Shown: positions 18,128-27,122 of the stretch, piece after piece
Position numbering within the stretch: position 1 is the first letter of the stretch
Layout of the letters: each line of letters starts with the position of its first letter
Notes under the pieces: generated by a model
Database searches by the model: none
Told to the model about the DNA's origin: nothing
What the model saw: the letters and a program-made list of their open reading frames with translations, nothing else
Source: Rhodocytophaga aerolata
GTDB lineage: Bacteria; Bacteroidota; Bacteroidia; Cytophagales; 172606-1
Direction: 5' to 3'
Length of the DNA stretch: 64,000 nt
Assembly (NCBI RefSeq): GCF_030503435.1
Contig: NZ_JAUKPO010000022.1
Span: forward strand, 61,311 to 125,310
Position numbers and translations under genes: made by a program

Positions 18128-19139
18128 CCTTCGATTTTTATTGGCCCTTTGGGTTTTATTTAGCCATTTTGGGGGCCCTCCAATTTCAGATTATGTTGGC
18201 AGCAACAACATAATTTCTAAAACAGCTGTAGCTTTCTATAATAATGCTTTCGTTGGAGTTGCAGCTGTTATTGCTTTTTTTATTATTTCAGGTTTAGTAA
18301 TTCATCTCCCTTACAGGAGTGGGCGAAAAATGAATCTTTTAGAGTTTTATAGTAAGAGATATATCAGAATCGGTATACCAATGTTATTAATAAGTGTATT
18401 GGCTTATTATTTCAATTCATTTGGAGAATTACCCTTTTGGAGTCTTTATGCTGAACTTATTTATTATACAATATATCCCATAATTTTATGGGGAATGAAT
18501 AAAATAAATATAAGAATAATAATAATGGTTGCATTCATTATATCTTATATATTAGCCATTAGTATGTCACACGATCTACTACATTTTTTAAATATAGCAG
18601 TAGATATACAAAAAAAATATGAAGGTAATTACTGGCAGCTGGGTGTTGGTCTAACTTGGTTATTAGGATTACCATGCTGGCTACTTGGAGTGTTATTAGC
18701 AGAAAATCTTGATAATATTGCAAAGGCTGAAATTTCATATAAGAATGTATTGTTTAGCAGATTGATAATAATAATTATTTCAATCTTTTGCTCAGTAGCA
18801 AGATTCCATTTACATTTAAGCTACATTCTCTCGTTGAATATTTTTTCTATTGTTGCCTATTTCTGGATATCTAAAGAGATAATATATTATAATAAACATC
18901 AACCTTCTAAATTATTTGAATGGGCAGGTCAATGGAGTTACTCTATATATATATGTCATAGCTTAATTCCAATAGTGTTTGCCTTAATGAGTATACATCA
19001 GAAAAATGGATTTCTGTTTTGGTTTTACGAAGTATCTGCAGCATTAATATTTTCATATGTATTTTACCTCGCTATTGAAAGTCCATCTCACTACTTAGCT
19101 AGAAAGGTAAATTTGACACCTAAAAAGGTAAAAATTTAA
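18099..19139 (+). CDS. Acyltransferase family 3 membrane protein
   Basis: This 346-residue polytopic protein begins with KKKIAGLDSLRFLLALWVLF and SHFGGPP, matching the start of acyltransferase-3 proteins, including the conserved D-LR and H. AVIAFFIISGLVIHLPY follows at about residue 55-70. Around ten hydrophobic segments are visible. The ATG at 18099 lies inside the previous gene. It presumably acylates a residue of the exported glycan at the membrane. No gene is seen in the 130 bp that follow. Confidence 0.88.
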   Translation: MKKKIAGLDSLRFLLALWVLFSHFGGPPISDYVGSNNIISKTAVAFYNNAFVGVAAVIAFFIISGLVIHLPYRSGRKMNLLEFYSKRYIRIGIPMLLISVLAYYFNSFGELPFWSLYAELIYYTIYPIILWGMNKINIRIIIMVAFIISYILAISMSHDLLHFLNIAVDIQKKYEGNYWQLGVGLTWLLGLPCWLLGVLLAENLDNIAKAEISYKNVLFSRLIIIIISIFCSVARFHLHLSYILSLNIFSIVAYFWISKEIIYYNKHQPSKLFEWAGQWSYSIYICHSLIPIVFALMSIHQKNGFLFWFYEVSAALIFSYVFYLAIESPSHYLARKVNLTPKKVKI

Positions 19140-19269
19140 TTATTTTGCCATCTTTCCTGACGACGCCATTTTATTAAAGAATACTATTCTATAACTAGTT
19201 TAAGCTTAAGTAGTCTAATAAGTTCTACTAATAAATCTTTTTAGATAATAAAATTTAAATTTATATAGT

Positions 19270-20145
19270 TTGAAAATCCCTCTTACTGTTATTATACTCA
19301 CTTATAATGAAGCCAAAAATTTACCTACTGTATTACAAAGTTTGAATGAGTTTGTAGACGAGATATTTATAGTCGATTCTTATTCTACCGATCAAACCGT
19401 AGAGATAGCCAAATCATATGGTTCCAATGTTGTTCAGCACAAGTTTGAAACCCACACTAAACAATGGATTTTCGCTTTAAATAATCTGACAATTGCAAAT
19501 AACTGGATTTTGGGCCTTGATGCTGATCAACAGATTACTACAGAATTAGTAAAAGAATTGATGAATTTATTCCAAACAGGCAATCCTTCGCATAGTGGAT
19601 ATTATATCAAGAGAAGAATGTATTTTCTGGGAAAGTGGATCAGACATGGAGGGTACTATCCAAGATATCTACTCAAGCTTTTTAGAAAAGATAGTGTGTA
19701 TTTAGATGAAGGTGAATTGATGGATCATCATTTTTATGTAAACGGGAGTACCGCTAAATTACAATATGATCTAATTGAAGATAACAAAAATGAGACATTA
19801 AGTTTTTGGCTAGCCAAACATATCAGATATGCTTCTTTACAGGCAAAAGAGGAAATTGACAAAGCTAGACAATTACAAACAGCTAATGCTGATTTGTTTG
19901 GAAACCAGGATGAGCGCAGGCAATGGTTAAAAAAACTATGGGAACGATTTCCTCTTTTTATTAGACCCTTATTATACTTTTTCTACCGTTATTTTATTCA
20001 GTTAGGTTTCTTGGATGGAAAGCAAGGTCTAATTTTTCACTTCTTACAAGCTTGCTGGTACCGTTTCATAGTAGATGCGATGATCTACGAACAAGAGAAA
20101 AGCAAAATTAAAGATAAAATTAAGTCCGCACCAAAACAATTGTAG
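19270..20145 (+). CDS. Glycosyltransferase family 2, WaaE/KdtX-like
   Basis: This GT-A transferase starts at TTG 19270, because the first core strand, KIPLTVIILTYNEAKNL, follows directly. Motifs in order: IFIVDSYSTDQTVEIAKSYG (nucleotide-binding aspartate) near residue 35, WILGLDADQQITTEL near residue 80 (DxD), and a C-terminal region with FLGKWIRHGGYYPRYLLKLF, which is characteristic of the WaaE/KdtX-type beta-1,4-glucosyltransferase-like subgroup. A hydrophobic C-terminal segment may bind the membrane. It is followed 2 bp later by the carbamoyltransferase gene. Confidence 0.9.
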   Translation: MKIPLTVIILTYNEAKNLPTVLQSLNEFVDEIFIVDSYSTDQTVEIAKSYGSNVVQHKFETHTKQWIFALNNLTIANNWILGLDADQQITTELVKELMNLFQTGNPSHSGYYIKRRMYFLGKWIRHGGYYPRYLLKLFRKDSVYLDEGELMDHHFYVNGSTAKLQYDLIEDNKNETLSFWLAKHIRYASLQAKEEIDKARQLQTANADLFGNQDERRQWLKKLWERFPLFIRPLLYFFYRYFIQLGFLDGKQGLIFHFLQACWYRFIVDAMIYEQEKSKIKDKIKSAPKQL

Positions 20146-20147
20146 TT

Positions 20148-21875
20148 ATGTATATTCTTGGATTAAATGCCTTTCATGGCGACTCCTCCGCGTGTATCTA
20201 TAAAAATGGAGAATTAATAGTTGCTTCTGAAGAAGAAAGATTTAGAAGAATTAAACACTGGGCTGGGTTTCCTTCGGAAGCAATTAAGTTTTGTTTGAAC
20301 GAAGCACAAATTAGCATTAAAGATGTAGTACATATAACTCTCTCCAGAGATCCAAATGCCAATGTTACAAGAAAGATGCTACATCTTGTAAAAAAAGGCG
20401 TAAGCCTAGGTAATTTGATAGATAGAATACAGAACCGAAATAAGATATCTTCAGTCAAATTACAGTTAGCTGAAGCTTTAGGTGTAGAGGAGAAGGAGAT
20501 AAAAGCGGAAATACATAATATAGAACATCACCGAAGCCACATGGCAAGTGCTTTTTTTGCTTCTCCTTTTGAAGAATCCGCTATATTGTCTGTGGATGGC
20601 TTTGGTGATTTTACTTCTACTATGATAGGAGTAGGTAAAGGGAATAAAATAGAAGTATTGGATAGTGTAACATATCCTCATTCGCTAGGAATATTTTACA
20701 CTACTTTTACACAATTTTTAGGCTTTCCTTATTATGGGGATGAATATAAAGTAATGGGTCTGGCACCGTATGGAAAACCATTATATGTTGATAAACTGAA
20801 AGATGTAATTAAGTTTACTGAAAATGGCTTTTTTTCTTTAAATGAGAAGTATTTTTTACATCCTACACAGGGTGTAAAAATGAGCTGGGAGGATGGTATT
20901 CCAGATATTGATAAACTTTATTCTCCTTATTTAATTGCGAAATTTGGAAATCCCAGACATAAAGAAGACTCATTAACAGATGAGCACAGAAATCTAGCTG
21001 CCTCTGTACAAAAGATAACGGAAGACGTGATCTTTTATATGCTTGATCATCTTCATAAACAAACTAGTATAGATAATATATGTATTACCGGAGGCGTAGC
21101 TCAAAACTCTGTTGCAAATGGTAAGATACTGTCAAGCACTCCTTTTAAAAAAATATATATACCCCCTGCTGGTCATGACGCAGGTACTTCAATTGGTTCT
21201 GCCCTATATTTATATAACCATTTATTAGATCAACCGCGGACACTACCAATGTATAATCCTTATACTGGAAGTAAGTACACTGTAGATGTGATAGAGCAAC
21301 TTCTGCTTAAGCATAAGATAGTATATAAACGTTTAAACGATGCTGAGCTCTATGACCAAGTAACTAATTGCTTAATTGAAGGTGGGGTTGTAGGATGGTT
21401 TCAGGGCAGAGCTGAGTTTGGACCCCGTGCACTTGGCCATCGTTCGATATTGGCCGATCCACGAAGGAACGATGTAAAAGAGATATTGAATTTAAAGATC
21501 AAAAGGCGGGAGAGCTTTCGCCCATTTGCCCCTTCTATATTAAAAGAATATGTAAGTGAGTATTTTGAACAGGTAGATGATGTTCCTTTTATGGAGAAAG
21601 TGTTTTTGATAAAGCAGGACAAAAGAAAAGATATACCTGCTGTGACGCATGTAGATGGTACAGGTAGATTGCAAAGTGTAGATAAAAACGTGGAACCCAA
21701 ATATTATAACTTAATAAATGAGTTCAAAAATAAAACTGGAATACCGGTTTTAGTGAATACTTCATTTAATGAAAACGAGCCTATAGTAAATAGTCCACAA
21801 CAGGCTTTAGATTGTTTTCTTCGAACAAAGATGGACATGTTGGTAATGGAGAATATATTGATTAAGCGAGATTAG
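20148..21875 (+). CDS. Carbamoyltransferase (NodU/CmcH family)
   Basis: This 575-residue enzyme transfers a carbamoyl group from carbamoyl phosphate to a hydroxyl of a sugar or other metabolite. N-terminal MYILGLNAFHGDSSACIY, then HHRSHMASAFFASPF near residue 126 (conserved histidines) and SVDGFGDF mark the ASKHA-type catalytic domain. Near residue 420, GWFQGRAEFGPRALGHRSIL is the signature of the C-terminal domain. Length is normal for the family. It closes the plus-strand polysaccharide cluster and converges on the beta-helix gene, with a shared hairpin between them. It probably decorates the glycan. Confidence 0.93.
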   Translation: MYILGLNAFHGDSSACIYKNGELIVASEEERFRRIKHWAGFPSEAIKFCLNEAQISIKDVVHITLSRDPNANVTRKMLHLVKKGVSLGNLIDRIQNRNKISSVKLQLAEALGVEEKEIKAEIHNIEHHRSHMASAFFASPFEESAILSVDGFGDFTSTMIGVGKGNKIEVLDSVTYPHSLGIFYTTFTQFLGFPYYGDEYKVMGLAPYGKPLYVDKLKDVIKFTENGFFSLNEKYFLHPTQGVKMSWEDGIPDIDKLYSPYLIAKFGNPRHKEDSLTDEHRNLAASVQKITEDVIFYMLDHLHKQTSIDNICITGGVAQNSVANGKILSSTPFKKIYIPPAGHDAGTSIGSALYLYNHLLDQPRTLPMYNPYTGSKYTVDVIEQLLLKHKIVYKRLNDAELYDQVTNCLIEGGVVGWFQGRAEFGPRALGHRSILADPRRNDVKEILNLKIKRRESFRPFAPSILKEYVSEYFEQVDDVPFMEKVFLIKQDKRKDIPAVTHVDGTGRLQSVDKNVEPKYYNLINEFKNKTGIPVLVNTSFNENEPIVNSPQQALDCFLRTKMDMLVMENILIKRD

Positions 21876-21944
21876 TTTATATCTGTTAACTTTAACAGGT
21901 AATATGTTAATTTCTCGTTGCAGTGATGACTAAAAATTTCTAGG

Positions 21945-21990
21945 AAGTAATATTTACAAAAACTCTATAATACTTTTGTAAATATTACTT
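21945..21990. terminator. Bidirectional hairpin between convergent genes
   Basis: A 17-bp perfect stem is formed by AAGTAATATTTACAAAA (21945-21961) and its complement at 21974-21990, with a 12-nt loop. The right arm lies inside the last codons of the minus-strand gene. A- and T-rich flanks on both sides would let it act as a terminator for both converging transcripts. Confidence 0.6.
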
Positions 21991-24900
21991 TTTGAATGAA
22001 TTTTTTATTTCTGCTTTCCATTACAAGTACAAAAACACCAGTAAAATTTTCTTTAGAAAAATCTAAGTATTTTTTTAATTCTCCTATTGTATTACTTTTA
22101 TCAATTTGATAATAGAGTAATATCCCTAGACTATTATATAATGAAATAGTTACATCTTCATTTTTTTCTAAGCCTTTAGCATTTAATATAACTTTTCCTT
22201 CAGGAGTAGGATTAGGATAGATTATTAGTTTAATCTGATTTTTACTTTCTATTATGTTGTCGTTTTTTCTAGTTGAACTTGACATATAGGGCGAAAGGTA
22301 TTCACTATCAATCACAGCAATAGTTGATGCATTAGGTAATAGCCATCCCACAGCTAATCTATCTCCACCTTCTCTTTCTTTATGCAGGGCTTCAATGTAG
22401 TATTTTTTGCCTGCCTGCAAATAAATAGTCACTGATCTTTGCGCTGGATATTTTGTCCATTCTCTTGAGAGTGTCCATCTAGGCACAGAAGCAATCAGTT
22501 GCTTATTAATGGGGTTTTCATCTGTGCTTATATACAATCCACTGTTATCATCTCCGGCAATATAAAAAATATAATTACCACTAATAGGTGTGCACAAATA
22601 ACCTCGGATTCGCTGCCCATAGTTGTCACCTATATTGGTGGGCGCTTCAAAAGAAGAAAGCTGGGAAGTAGAAGTAGGTATAGTATTGACAGGTATCGCA
22701 GATACCTCTACACCTGGTATGTTAGCCCAATATTCTCTTAAAATGGTGCCTGTGGCTGTACAAGTAGGAGTAGATATTACAGTAACCTTAAAAGTTGCAG
22801 ATATTGATACAGCGCCAAGATTATCAGTAGCGACTGCTGTGATTGAATAACTGCCAGTTGCTACTTTGCTCCAAATAATATTCCATCCATCTGCTCCATT
22901 CGTATCTTCGCCTAACTTAGTATTTCCTTGAAAAAACTCTACCTTGTTTATCTTTCCATCTGGATCAGTGGCTGATGCAGAAAAGGAAATTGTAGCTGGG
23001 GCTGTAAAACTTGAATTTTGATTAGGTGTTGTAAGAGTAACAATGGGTTTTTGGTTTTGAGAAGTTTGTGTAGGGATTATTCTGATTCCTATTTGTGTCT
23101 GTGAGACCTGGACTCTGTGCAAAATGAGGCCATTTACAGAAGTTTTATAAATAGGCCGATTTTTCCTTACCTGCTCTAACATGTTGCGTATAAAAGCCGG
23201 ATCTATTGTACCTATATTATCTAATGGGTATGAACCATTATTATAAATACGGCTATTTAGCATAGCAGATTTAGCTAAGGGTGAAGTGTTACTATATGCT
23301 CCTTGTGTATTAAATTGATTACCTAAAGCTACAGCGTTTGTAGTACTGCCTTCTCCTTTCACTACAAACTTCCCATTCATATGGACACCTAAAAAGGTTG
23401 CTTTTCCATTGAAATTATCTACAGCAATAGTGACATCAGGAGTATTAGAGGCAAATATTTGTGCGCCATTCAGCGAAAATGTCCCTGTGCCTTTGAGATT
23501 TAAAAATGTGTTAGTGCCAGTTGAATAATGACTCTCATACCAAATATCCTGTGCCATTAGGTTTCCTCCATTATCAACATCATAGCTTAACATATTATTA
23601 CTTGATGAGCCTCCATAAATAGTAAACCTTCCTGTTGTAGAAGGGCCTTCTCCAATGAGTTTTACGCTGATACCAGGATTATCTCTATGATTAAAATCAT
23701 GTAATTCTGCATTAGTGTGAGAAAATCCTTCCATAGAGACTCCCAATTCTTTACCATCCCACACAGTTACTCCCTGCATAAATATTTGCTTTCCTACTTG
23801 GTCGCTGTGTTTCACAGTCAGGCCTATTCCCCGTTGGTTGTAATTTCCGCGAATGGTGAATTCTTCTAGTACTAAATGATCAGCTCCCTCTAAGCGCATC
23901 ACATCCTCTCCTGCCGGACCAAACCAGGAAATATGAGAGTGAAAACCATCTCCAATGAATTGAATATCTGTACCTGATGGTACTACAATTGTTTTAGAAA
24001 TAGCAAAACCTGTAGGTTTTAGATGAATTACTGGGCGTTGTCCAACTAATGCTGCTGCTGAGTCAACTATTTTTTGAAATATACCATCTACCCAGCCAGC
24101 AGGTAATTCAAAAATTTTTCTATTCTTTTTGACTGGAGTAGCCTGTAAAGCTGGCTCAGCAGGGTTAATCACATTGCGAGTTTGGACTATATCATCAATA
24201 GTTATCCATTTCTCTTTTCCAAAAATAGGATTTGGAACAGTAAAAGTATTTCCAAGTGTCATTAAATCTCCTTCAGAAGTTACTACTGGCCCTATTTGGC
24301 CTTCGCGGCTTCTAACAATATTATCAAGTAATGTAATAGGACCTTTATTATAAAATCGTATAGGTGTTTGATCTAAGGGATCTAAGATGATATTATTTTG
24401 TAATGTAATAGGGCCTCCGTTTTGACCAATGGGTTCACCCACAAAAAAAGCCTTTGAGCCAATGGAGTAGTTATCCCTAATGGAAAAAAACATTGTGTTA
24501 CGCATGCTGATATCAGCGTAAGTAGAACGTTTGAAGATGCTTTGAAATACATGAAAATTACCTGCTCCGCCGGTAGGTGGATCATTTGTAACACCTACTC
24601 TACAATCCTCAAAATAGGAGTCCCATATGTACCAATCTAGTGCATTGAAGCTTTCAATGCTCACTCCTGCAATAGAGTTGCGGATAAAACGACATCGCAG
24701 AACAGAGGTTTCTGCATCCATCATGTGTGGTTTGCCCCCCCTTATACCATGCCCTACATTCATGAATGTCTCATCTGCATGTTCATTATGTGTTACTGCA
24801 AAACCAGTAGAACCATCCCATTTATGTGCAATGGCTGTATTAGCTTTACTTGAGCCGTCCCAAGTAATTCTAGTGAAGCGTGAATATGATACACCATTTA

Positions 24901-25342
24901 AATACAGCATAGTGCCTTCAACAGCACCAACCCACTTAATTTTGGTAGTAGCTGGATCTTCTCCAATAATTGAAATATAGTGTCTATTTGACATGGTTAG
25001 GCCTGCGCTAATTAGGTAGGTACCAGGTGGTATATAAAGTACCTGTGGATTATTTTCTCCGCCTATGCCAATTTCATTAAGAGCCTTTTGAAGAGCTTGG
25101 GTGTCGTCTGTTGTGCCATCACCTTTGGCACCATATTTTGTTTTTACATTAACCCAACTTGAAAATGGCCCAACGAATTCCTGAGGGTTAGGAACATATG
25201 ATTGCCCACTAACAGGATAATATAAAATAATAAGAGAGACAATATATAGTAAAGTAATGTATACATTGGACCATGTTTGAAAAACAAGAATTCTTCTCTT
25301 AAAAATTTTTCTGCAATTTATTATCGTGTATTTGCTTACCAT
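21965..25342 (-). CDS. Secreted beta-helix (pectate-lyase-3-like) protein with Ig-like, PA14 and T9SS sorting domains
   Basis: This 1125-residue protein is predicted to be secreted. Residues 25-46 form a hydrophobic export signal. Residues 62-120 contain VKTKYGAKGDGTTDDTQALQ, the hallmark start of the Pectate_lyase_3/right-handed beta-helix fold, and a second beta-helix-like stretch spans about 420-720. An Ig-like domain (about 770-860, with DPDGKINKVEFFQG) and a PA14 domain (about 865-1015, with GNYIFYIAGDDNSGLY) follow. The last 80 residues (IYPNPTPEGKVILNAKGL onward) are a type IX secretion sorting domain. It may bind or cleave polysaccharide, perhaps the product of the adjacent cluster. 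Catalytic residues were not identified. Confidence 0.85.
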   Translation of the reverse strand: MVSKYTIINCRKIFKRRILVFQTWSNVYITLLYIVSLIILYYPVSGQSYVPNPQEFVGPFSSWVNVKTKYGAKGDGTTDDTQALQKALNEIGIGGENNPQVLYIPPGTYLISAGLTMSNRHYISIIGEDPATTKIKWVGAVEGTMLYLNGVSYSRFTRITWDGSSKANTAIAHKWDGSTGFAVTHNEHADETFMNVGHGIRGGKPHMMDAETSVLRCRFIRNSIAGVSIESFNALDWYIWDSYFEDCRVGVTNDPPTGGAGNFHVFQSIFKRSTYADISMRNTMFFSIRDNYSIGSKAFFVGEPIGQNGGPITLQNNIILDPLDQTPIRFYNKGPITLLDNIVRSREGQIGPVVTSEGDLMTLGNTFTVPNPIFGKEKWITIDDIVQTRNVINPAEPALQATPVKKNRKIFELPAGWVDGIFQKIVDSAAALVGQRPVIHLKPTGFAISKTIVVPSGTDIQFIGDGFHSHISWFGPAGEDVMRLEGADHLVLEEFTIRGNYNQRGIGLTVKHSDQVGKQIFMQGVTVWDGKELGVSMEGFSHTNAELHDFNHRDNPGISVKLIGEGPSTTGRFTIYGGSSSNNMLSYDVDNGGNLMAQDIWYESHYSTGTNTFLNLKGTGTFSLNGAQIFASNTPDVTIAVDNFNGKATFLGVHMNGKFVVKGEGSTTNAVALGNQFNTQGAYSNTSPLAKSAMLNSRIYNNGSYPLDNIGTIDPAFIRNMLEQVRKNRPIYKTSVNGLILHRVQVSQTQIGIRIIPTQTSQNQKPIVTLTTPNQNSSFTAPATISFSASATDPDGKINKVEFFQGNTKLGEDTNGADGWNIIWSKVATGSYSITAVATDNLGAVSISATFKVTVISTPTCTATGTILREYWANIPGVEVSAIPVNTIPTSTSQLSSFEAPTNIGDNYGQRIRGYLCTPISGNYIFYIAGDDNSGLYISTDENPINKQLIASVPRWTLSREWTKYPAQRSVTIYLQAGKKYYIEALHKEREGGDRLAVGWLLPNASTIAVIDSEYLSPYMSSSTRKNDNIIESKNQIKLIIYPNPTPEGKVILNAKGLEKNEDVTISLYNSLGILLYYQIDKSNTIGELKKYLDFSKENFTGVFVLVMESRNKKFIQKVIFTKVL

Positions 25343-25634
25343 GGCATTTTAGTTTTTGAAGAGTAAAGTAGACATTAGATGTGCTATAACAATTCAATGT
25401 CATATTAGTTAAAAAATAAATAATTCACCCATTTTCATAAATGCTTTCATTCTTTTATAAAAATAAGTGAAGTTTTAAGTAAAACAACTTTCATTAGTCG
25501 GATAATACAATAAAATAAGTTTCATTAATAATAGTTACCTAAAAGTATAGATTTATCATAGAGATATTTATAAGATTTTGATTATTTAATTTTAGAAAAG
25601 TAAAGAGAGTGTTTTGATAAATTTTACTTAAAAC
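25343..25634. other. AT-rich intergenic region without a visible gene
   Basis: This 292-bp region separates the start of the T9SS-secreted protein gene from the terminator of the LruC gene. It must contain the promoter of the minus-strand beta-helix gene, but no convincing TAnnTTTG/TTG pair could be assigned. Confidence 0.4.
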
Positions 25635-25662
25635 AAAAAAGCGGACATGTGTCCGCTTTTTT
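25635..25662. terminator. Rho-independent terminator
   Basis: A perfect 13-bp stem (AAAAAAGCGGACA with its complement) and a 2-nt centre are flanked by six A and six T, so it can work in both directions. It lies 19 bp beyond the stop codon of the minus-strand LruC gene at 25682-26989. Confidence 0.9.
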
Positions 25663-25681
25663 CAATCATCAAATAAATCAG

Positions 25682-26989
25682 TTAATTATTGCAAGGAACA
25701 ATTGTTTTAGAATCTATAAAATTTTGATACCATAAGGGTTGTTCACCTCCGGATGATCTGCCCCATTCATCAAATTTAGGAAAGGCCACATACATAGGCA
25801 CCTGTTCTAAGGCATAGCGGACAGTAAAATCAAATTGATCTCCTTTTAAATCATATTTTACAGGAACAAGCATCGCAAAAGGCATTCCGGTGTCCATGCT
25901 ATTCTCCTTGTCATATCTGTAATTGGCATTCTTATCATTGGTGCTGGCAATGCCTGCAAATGGGGAAGAATCTATCGAAGCATTCTTTCGGGATAAGTGG
26001 ACTTCTCTATCCTTTTTACCTTGTACCCTGATGAAGGGATTATAAGGAAAATCAGAGGTTACGACACTGGTGCTATTTACAGATATAGGAGTCTTGAATT
26101 CAATGGTAAGCTCTGCTTTGGGCAAGCCAGTGCAATTAGTGCTCTTATTTTTTGTATTAATGAAATCTGTACCTAATTGAGATGTTGTGAAAATATCAAA
26201 GACAGCTGATTTTGCTGCATTTGCGCCAAATTTCACCCCGCTTGGAGCGGTTCCCTGATAAATAATATTTCCATTCCCACCCTTGAGGGTAATCAGATTG
26301 ATATTTGATGCATCTATATTATCTAGCTCTAGATGAAAACTGTTATCAAAGGTGGCCCCCAGGGCTTTTACATCAAATTTACACACTAATTTTGACATGG
26401 TATTGGCAGGATCAGGATAGATGCCATTAGTTAAAAATGTGTATTTGATTACTACATCATTCAGATCAAAATCGCCAGCGAAAGGCCAGTTATCCTCATA
26501 CATGAGCAGGCCTTCAGTTTTATTGATATAAGGATAATATTCTTGTGAAATGCTTTCACCACCACCTGCAGCAATCCGTCCATTTTTACTGCCTGCTTTT
26601 ACCTGATGTGTAATAGTGCTATTTGTTATAGGTAGGACAGCATCGCTTATGCCAGTATAATTATATTGAATATATACTTTTTCTTCACTCACTGGTATTG
26701 GTAGATGAACAGCTAATTTGCCTTCAACATCCGTTGCTCCGTGATACAGCAAATTGCCACCCTCAGCAGGATTGCCATCATAAATTCTTATATTAGGTAG
26801 CACTAAGGGAGCATTATCAGAGCCTAGTGCAGTTAAGTGGACGGAGCTAGATTTAACAGTAGCAAAGTCAAAATCAGCCGGGTAAGTTACTTCGGTTGTT
26901 TTTGGCCGGATTCGGTCTTCAAGGGCTTGACAAGAAAAGAGTGCAGCAGAAAAGCTACATGCAAGGGCAAAAGGATAGAGTTTTTTCAT
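25682..26989 (-). CDS. LruC-domain lipoprotein
   Basis: This 435-residue predicted lipoprotein has a signal peptide ending in a lipobox-like AALFSCQ (Cys at about residue 20), followed by ALEDRIRPK. The middle contains LLMYEDNWPFAGDFDLNDVV, the conserved core of the LruC domain known from Leptospira LruC and many Bacteroidota surface proteins. An N-terminal segment (about residues 45-115) looks like a carboxypeptidase-regulatory/Ig-type beta domain. The function of the family is unknown; calcium-binding-like acidic loops such as GDFDLND are conserved. The neighbouring gene is a paralogue. Upstream there is a 10-bp tandem repeat and a hairpin. Confidence 0.85.
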   Translation of the reverse strand: MKKLYPFALACSFSAALFSCQALEDRIRPKTTEVTYPADFDFATVKSSSVHLTALGSDNAPLVLPNIRIYDGNPAEGGNLLYHGATDVEGKLAVHLPIPVSEEKVYIQYNYTGISDAVLPITNSTITHQVKAGSKNGRIAAGGGESISQEYYPYINKTEGLLMYEDNWPFAGDFDLNDVVIKYTFLTNGIYPDPANTMSKLVCKFDVKALGATFDNSFHLELDNIDASNINLITLKGGNGNIIYQGTAPSGVKFGANAAKSAVFDIFTTSQLGTDFINTKNKSTNCTGLPKAELTIEFKTPISVNSTSVVTSDFPYNPFIRVQGKKDREVHLSRKNASIDSSPFAGIASTNDKNANYRYDKENSMDTGMPFAMLVPVKYDLKGDQFDFTVRYALEQVPMYVAFPKFDEWGRSSGGEQPLWYQNFIDSKTIVPCNN

Positions 26990-27001
26990 GTTAATAGTAC
27001 C

Positions 27002-27051
27002 AGTTTTTAAGAGTTTTTAAGAGTTTTTAAGAGTGTTTAAGAGTGTTTAAG
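27002..27051. repeat. 10-bp tandem repeat in the upstream region of an LruC gene
   Basis: Five consecutive copies of a 10-bp unit (consensus AGTTTTTAAG, two copies AGTGTTTAAG) begin 12 bp upstream of the ATG of the minus-strand LruC gene. Copy-number changes would alter promoter or leader spacing by one DNA turn per unit. Confidence 0.9.
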
Positions 27052-27060
27052 CTACACGAT

Positions 27061-27088
27061 AACACCAGTAACTTTCTTTACTGGTGTT
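27061..27088. terminator. Hairpin between the two LruC genes
   Basis: An 11-bp stem, AACACCAGTAA (27061-27071) with its complement at 27078-27088, and a 6-nt loop lie 34 bp after the stop of the upstream LruC gene. There is no good U tract on the minus strand, so it may be a partial terminator or attenuator ahead of the second LruC gene. Confidence 0.55.
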
Positions 27089-27122
27089 AAGTTTTGGTAA
27101 AGGAGGGCCGTAAATTTTTTAT

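Noticed and set aside
24627..24980. 117-codon open frame on the plus strand
   Set aside because: It lies wholly inside the well-supported minus-strand beta-helix gene and has no features of its own.
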